From an uncultured archaeon (lineage in GTDB: Archaea; Thermoproteota; Nitrososphaeria; Conexivisphaerales; CALBHZ01), in contig CALBHZ010000234.1 in NCBI GenBank assembly GCA_937892815.1, positions 1 through 8,786 on the forward strand: 8,786 nucleotides of DNA. Reading direction: 5' to 3'. A program made the translations under genes and the position numbers. Below, in pieces: positions 6,689 through 8,786 of the stretch. Each line of letters begins with the position of its first letter. Position 1 is the stretch's first letter. The notes beneath the pieces were generated by a model. That model had not been told where the DNA came from, searched no databases, and saw nothing but the letters and a program-made list of their open reading frames with translations.

Positions 6689-7000
6689 ATGCCATGGATT
6701 TGGAGGAGAGGGAGGATTGGAAGGCCGCCTAAACCCCGCTTTCTATCATTCAAACCGATGTCCGTAACTTTCATACCGTATGACGAAGCCGGAGTTCCGA
6801 TACAGGGGGAACCTGTATTTTTAAGCTATGATGAGTTAGAAGCTATGAGGTTGACTTATTTAGAGAATTTGAAGCAAGAGGAGGCTGCTGAAAAGATGAA
6901 AATATCTAGGGGAACTCTATGGAGATTATTGGAAAGCGGTAGGAGGAAGACGACCTTAGCTTTGACTAGTAAAAGGCCTATCGTTATAACCTCTAGCTAG
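6689..7000 (+). CDS. DUF134 family predicted DNA-binding protein
   Basis: This 103-residue protein matches the DUF134 pattern. A basic N-terminus (MPWIWRRGRIGRPPKPRF) is followed by FLSYDELEAMRLTYLENL, then the helix-turn-helix QEEAAEKMKISRGTLWRLLE (about residues 62-81) and the basic helix SGRRKTTLAL. The family is annotated as sigma70-region-4-like HTH proteins of unknown target. Many members have a Cys pair near residue 10-12 that is absent here. The mRNA is probably leaderless from the TATA at 6659. A T5 run directly follows the stop (7001-7005) and may help termination. It converges on a coiled-coil gene with an 8-bp overlap. From memory, DUF134 genes often neighbour small Gly/Pro/aromatic-rich proteins and NifX/Mrp-type Fe-S genes, so the pairing may be functional. 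Confidence 0.88.
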   Translation: MPWIWRRGRIGRPPKPRFLSFKPMSVTFIPYDEAGVPIQGEPVFLSYDELEAMRLTYLENLKQEEAAEKMKISRGTLWRLLESGRRKTTLALTSKRPIVITSS

Positions 7001-7256
7001 TTTTTCCTAACGCTCTTTTAAGCTCCTGTATCCTAGCTTCTACCCCTTTTAACTCCTCTTGAAGGTCCTTAAGATCTTCTTCTAAATCCTTTTTATACTC
7101 CTCTAACATCTTGAGCTCGTTTTCAGGATCGGGAGGAAGAGGAGGGTATGGCTGTGGATAAGTTGATGGATATGGAGGATACCAAGAAGGCCCTCCCCAC
7201 GGCGGACCGTAGAACCTTCTCCATCTCCTACCAAACCTATACCAGACGTACCCCAT
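6993..7256 (-). CDS. small Tyr/Pro/Trp-rich protein with C-terminal coiled coil (DUF5320-like)
   Basis: This 87-residue protein has two distinct halves. Residues 1-45 are low-complexity and rich in Tyr, Pro, Trp, Gly and Arg (MGYVWYRFGRRWRRF, then repeated PxYPxP units). Residues 48-82 form a charged heptad-like coiled coil (ENELKMLEEYKKDLEEDLKD and onward). This resembles the DUF5320 group found near DUF134 genes, though the match is by architecture only. I chose ATG at 7256 because AGGAGGTG at 7263-7270 is an ideal ribosome site 6 nt away. A GTG at 7265 would give three more residues but lies inside that site. Function is unknown, and the coiled coil suggests oligomerisation or a partner protein. 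It overlaps the DUF134 end by 8 bp. Confidence 0.82.
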   Translation of the reverse strand: MGYVWYRFGRRWRRFYGPPWGGPSWYPPYPSTYPQPYPPLPPDPENELKMLEEYKKDLEEDLKDLQEELKGVEARIQELKRALGKTS

Positions 7257-7258
7257 CT

Positions 7259-7398
7259 TTACCACCTCCTAGAACTATTATCTACCATTTTAATAAGTAT
7301 CGATTCCAAGTAAGGCATCGTTCCTTTAATAGTAGTTGCCATGAAGAAGTTAGCTCGTACCTAATTACTGTTTCAATTAACTCTTCAAACAACTTCAT
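7259..7398 (-). other. two short minus-strand ORFs, possible remnant or small-protein gene
   Basis: In the gap upstream of the coiled-coil gene, ATG at 7398 opens a 38-codon ORF (MKLFEELIETVIRYELTSSW, continuing to a TAG at 7282-7284). It has a TATA-like ATATATAAA at 7425-7433, placing the predicted start site within a few bases of the ATG. From about 7355 another frame also looks coding (MATTIKGTMPYLESILIKMV onward) and ends in TAA at 7259-7261, 2 nt before the coiled-coil ATG. The two frames overlap, so this may be one gene broken by a frameshift, a true 38-residue protein, or chance. No homologue is recognised. Confidence 0.25.
7263..7270 (-). promoter_or_regulatory. strong Shine-Dalgarno site deciding the coiled-coil gene start
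   Basis: On the minus strand AGGAGGTG is fully complementary to the archaeal 16S tail and ends 6 nt before ATG 7256. A TATA-like TTATTAAAA at 7288-7296 would start transcription close to 7266-7270, giving a leader of little more than the ribosome site. This is the best Shine-Dalgarno site in the window. Confidence 0.65.
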
Positions 7399-7429
7399 CC
7401 CCGTTTTACACTTTAAGTGGACGGTTTAT

Positions 7430-7455
7430 ATATTTTGTGCTATAGCACAAAATAT
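7430..7455. repeat. perfect 26-bp palindrome, candidate operator
   Basis: The arms are 13 bp, each reading ATATTTTGTGCTA outward to the centre between 7442 and 7443, with no loop or mismatch. Its core is GTGCTATAGCAC. It overlaps the upstream edge of a minus-strand TATA-like box (7425-7433), which is where a dimeric repressor or activator would act. The nearest plus-strand gene starts 125 bp away, at 7580. As RNA it could form a hairpin but there is no T-run after it on either strand, so it is a poor terminator. Confidence 0.65.
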
Positions 7456-7579
7456 TATTCCATAGGATGAACAAAACGGTGTCATAGTTCATTAAAAGCA
7501 ACCTTGTGTCTCTTTACATAACTACACTATTCTATTCAAGTCAAAGTTTAATAAATTGAAGGTTAGTATATAAATAAGG

Positions 7580-7850
7580 TTGAATGAAAAGATAACATGT
7601 AAAGGTAAAAGCGGGATAGTACTATCGTTAGAGGGGGACAATATTCATGTAAGCATTTTGGAAGGGGTAGACAACAGGCTTATAAAGAAGACGATCTCAC
7701 GTACTTTCCCTGAGATCATTCATATTCCAAAGGTAGAAAAGATAATGCTTAGAAATAACGCGATCAGAATAATTTTAAAGAGTACATTTAGAACCAGAGA
7801 GTGCTAAGAAATTCTACGAAGCTCTCTTAAGTAAGCTCAGTATTCGATAA
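7580..7850 (+). pseudogene. frameshifted small PH-like domain gene
   Basis: TTG at 7580 opens a 75-residue frame that ends at 7807, but the coding signal changes frame near 7776-7790. After ...NNAIRIILK the +1 frame reads VHLEPESAKKFYEALLSKLS and stops at 7848-7850. Joined, the product is about 90 residues: beta strands (GKSGIVLSLEGDNIHVSILE, FPEIIHIPKVEKIMLRNNAI) and a final amphipathic helix (EPESAKKFYEALLSKL). This is the layout of small bacterial/archaeal PH-like domains. One extra base within TTTTAAAGAG would explain the break. A TATA-like TTTAATAA (7547-7554) predicts initiation a few bases before the TTG. It may be a real frameshift mutation, a sequencing or assembly error, or recoding. 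The family call is tentative, with no Pfam check possible. Confidence 0.5.
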
Positions 7851-8038
7851 CTTTCTTAGCTTTAAATGATGTGTTTGAAGAGATGAAGAATTGCCACAGG
7901 AAGGATTTGTTAACAACTTTAAAACCTGATATGTGCCTCACAAGCTAGGTTGATTAAAATAGGAAACTTCACTCAGCTATAATTCACTCAGAATGTAATG
8001 GATTTATTGGGGACGTTGAAGATATTAACTACAAAGAA
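7851..8038. other. gene-poor stretch with no supported gene
   Basis: One plus frame is open from 7835 to 8126 except for two stops at 7946 and 7955, with gene-like segments (DVFEEMKNCHRKDLLTTLKP and NGFIGDVEDINYKERGSALK), but no start codon or homology is evident. A 9-bp direct repeat TTCACTCAG occurs at 7968-7976 and 7983-7991. It may be decayed coding sequence, and I see no tRNA or CRISPR here. Confidence 0.3.
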
Positions 8039-8100
8039 AGGGGCTCAGCACTCAAGATCTCGATCATTTGTTCTCAAGGGCTAGAGTCGTCATCGCCCCT
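8039..8100 (-). ncRNA. candidate C/D box guide sRNA
   Basis: On the minus strand a 62-nt unit is closed by a 6-bp stem AGGGGC (8100-8095) / GCCCCT (8044-8039). Next to the stem lie a C-like box ATGACGA (8093-8087; consensus RTGATGA, one mismatch) and a perfect D box CTGA (8048-8045). Internally there are a D'-like TTGA (8077-8074) and a C'-like ATGATCG (8067-8061). Exactly 12 nt (AGATCTTGAGTG) separate C' from D, the spacing usual for archaeal 2'-O-methylation guides. The C-to-D' guide is shorter, 9 nt. A TATA-like AAAGTTTTA at 8124-8132 lies about 28 bp upstream. Archaeal C/D RNAs bind L7Ae, Nop5 and fibrillarin. The rRNA or tRNA target was not identified, and the C and C' deviations leave real doubt. 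Confidence 0.4.
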
Positions 8101-8101
8101 A

Positions 8102-8126
8102 AGAAGGAGAAAGTTTTTCTCCCTCT
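8102..8126. repeat. hairpin-type inverted repeat upstream of the acidic protein gene
   Basis: GGAGAAA (8106-8112) and TTTCTCC (8116-8122) form a 7-bp stem with a 3-nt loop, extended by AGA/TCT after one mismatch. It lies between the candidate sRNA and the TATA box of the 8156 gene. With no following T-run it is more likely an operator or a chance purine/pyrimidine repeat than a terminator. Confidence 0.4.
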
Positions 8127-8135
8127 AAAACTTTA
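8127..8135 (+). promoter_or_regulatory. TATA-like box of the 8156 gene
   Basis: AAAACTTTA has its centre about 25 bp before the ATG at 8156, matching the leaderless spacing of cdc6 and the DUF134 gene. An imperfect palindrome (TCCC...GGGA, 8136-8149) lies between box and ATG. AGGGA at 8145-8149 is only a weak ribosome site. Confidence 0.45.
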
Positions 8136-8155
8136 TCCCCTATAAGGGAAAGATC

Positions 8156-8593
8156 ATGGTAGAGATAGAAGTAGAGACTTCCTTAGAGAGGTTTAGGAGG
8201 TTTTTGATCCTAAGTACATGTAGGTCGTATATTCCTGAAAGCTATTTGAGAGATCCGGAGGTTTTTCCAGAAAGAGAGTTAGAAAGAGGCTCGATTTACG
8301 TAGAAGCAGCCGATAAAGTGACCTTAAAGAAAATAAGGGATATAACCTTTGTAAACGCTAGAGATGTTTTAGGCATCATATATGAGTCCAAAAGCGGAAA
8401 TACTAAGCTTAAATGGAGGCAGATAAGAGGGAAGATGGGAAAGGTAACCGGGGTAGCTTCCGGTAATGCATTAACTAACCTCATAACGGCTAAGGTGATC
8501 ACGCCAGAATACGTCAATAAGATACTTAAGGGTACTAAAGAGGAGGAGGTTGGGAGGATTGTAAACGAGGAGGAAGAGAGGCCCACTTCATAA
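8156..8593 (+). CDS. acidic hypothetical protein, function unknown
   Basis: I do not recognise this 145-residue protein. It starts with a charged strand (MVEIEVETSLERFRRFLILS), has a proline/acidic central part (SYLRDPEVFPERELERG), and then a beta-rich stretch (GSIYVEAADKVTLKKIRDIT, TFVNARDVLGIIYESKSG). A basic segment follows (KLKWRQIRGKMGKVTGVASG), then a helix (NALTNLITAKVITPEYVNKI) and a Glu-rich tail. There is no signal peptide, membrane segment or cysteine cluster (one Cys), so it is probably cytoplasmic. The ATG sits about 25 bp after a TATA-like box, implying a leaderless message. The codon pattern resembles its neighbours. Its last 59 bp overlap a convergent truncated gene. Confidence 0.75.
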   Translation: MVEIEVETSLERFRRFLILSTCRSYIPESYLRDPEVFPERELERGSIYVEAADKVTLKKIRDITFVNARDVLGIIYESKSGNTKLKWRQIRGKMGKVTGVASGNALTNLITAKVITPEYVNKILKGTKEEEVGRIVNEEEERPTS

Positions 8594-8713
8594 ATTCCTT
8601 ATCTGGAGGACACTTCTCGTAAAGCTCTTTTCTTTTGGACTCTAAGGGAGCGTTCTTCTTGCCTAGGAGCTCTGCATACGTGTACACTAAATGCCCGTAC
8701 CTCTTTGCTTTCC
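8535..8713 (-). CDS. C-terminal end of a truncated minus-strand gene, unknown product
   Basis: A minus-strand frame runs in from the adapter junction at 8713 and stays open for 58 codons to TAG at 8535-8537. The visible residues KAKRYGHLVYTYAELLGKKN and, further on, KRKELYEKCPPDKEFMKWAS have the charged, aromatic composition of real protein. The last dozen residues (LPPRLQSSQPPLL) are the antisense of the neighbour's Glu-rich tail and look less natural, so the true end might be nearer 8590 if a frameshift is present. The start and any diagnostic domain lie outside the contig. No family is recognised. Confidence 0.5.
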
Positions 8714-8786
8714 CTGTCTCTTATACACATCTGACGCTGCCGACGAATTAGACGGTGTAGATCTCGGTGGTCGCCGTCTCATTAAA
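8714..8786 (-). other. Illumina/Nextera P5 adapter (artefact, not genome)
   Basis: The reverse-complement mosaic end occupies 8714-8732 and the read-1 transposase arm 8733-8746. An 8-base i5 index position (ATTAGACG) is at 8747-8754 and the P5 flow-cell sequence runs from 8755, with one mismatch near the end (GTCTCATT for GTATCATT) and trailing A bases. From memory the index is the complement of Nextera XT S510. Genome ends at 8713. Confidence 0.98.

Noticed and set aside
6825..6865. ATGATGA, a perfect C box, on the plus strand
   Set aside because: It lies inside the DUF134 coding sequence, and no D box or closing stem follows at a suitable distance.
7148..7465. 105-residue plus-strand ORF across the coiled-coil gene and the palindrome
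   Set aside because: It is antisense to the better supported coiled-coil gene with its ideal ribosome site. The composition is unnatural (Thr/Ser/Arg/Pro mixture) and it crosses the palindrome.
7960..7991. GATTAAAATAGGAAACTTCACTCAG region resembling a CRISPR repeat end, with a 9-bp direct repeat
   Set aside because: Only two short copies 15 bp apart, no spacer-repeat array and no cas genes.
8296..8586. 96-residue minus-strand ORF inside the 8156 gene
   Set aside because: Antisense shadow rich in Leu/Ser/Pro; the plus-strand gene has a promoter and natural composition.

Overview
The window is one contig whose two ends are synthetic sequencing adapter, not genome. Bases 1-70 carry the P7 end of a Nextera-type Illumina library (flow-cell sequence, 8-base index, transposase arm and mosaic end). 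Bases 8714-8786 carry the matching P5 end. The genomic insert is therefore 71-8713, and the genes touching either edge are cut there. Untrimmed adapters on a short contig suggest a single-cell or metagenome assembly (inference).

The organism is an archaeon, probably a thermophilic Thermoproteota (crenarchaeal-type) lineage. The support is an Orc1/Cdc6 initiator, TATA-like boxes about 26 bp upstream of several start codons (leaderless or near-leaderless mRNAs), a few purine-rich Shine-Dalgarno sites matching the archaeal 16S tail, arginine codons that are mostly AGA/AGG, and very tight gene packing. No rRNA, tRNA, CRISPR array or insertion sequence is visible.

Layout: (1) 71-2361, plus strand: the end of an ECF-transporter ATPase gene, a second ECF ATPase, the EcfT transmembrane coupling protein, and a small eight-cysteine protein of unknown role. 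No substrate-binding S component is present. (2) 2358-3766, minus strand: an Orc1/Cdc6-like AAA+ initiator translationally coupled to a small winged-helix protein. (3) 3767-3955: a 189-bp divergent promoter region rich in inverted repeats, a possible operator or origin-type region. (4) 3956-6657: an APC-superfamily permease, a convergent TrkA-type RCK protein, and an MscS channel sharing one TATA element with trkA. This is plausibly an ion or osmotic-balance group. (5) 6689-7256: a DUF134 regulator convergent with a Tyr/Pro/Trp-rich coiled-coil protein. (6) 7257-8155: a gene-poor stretch holding a perfect 26-bp palindrome, a frameshifted PH-like small gene, possible short minus-strand ORF remnants, and a candidate C/D box sRNA. 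(7) 8156-8713: an acidic orphan protein convergent with, and overlapping, the C-terminal end of a truncated minus-strand gene.

All four convergent gene pairs overlap at their stops (4, 4, 8 and 59 bp), so transcripts must end inside the opposing gene. The best candidates for something undescribed are the C/D-like RNA at 8039-8100, the large palindrome at 7430-7455 set against a TATA box, the cdc6-winged-helix coupled pair with its repeat-rich upstream region, and the orphan proteins at 2020 and 8156.
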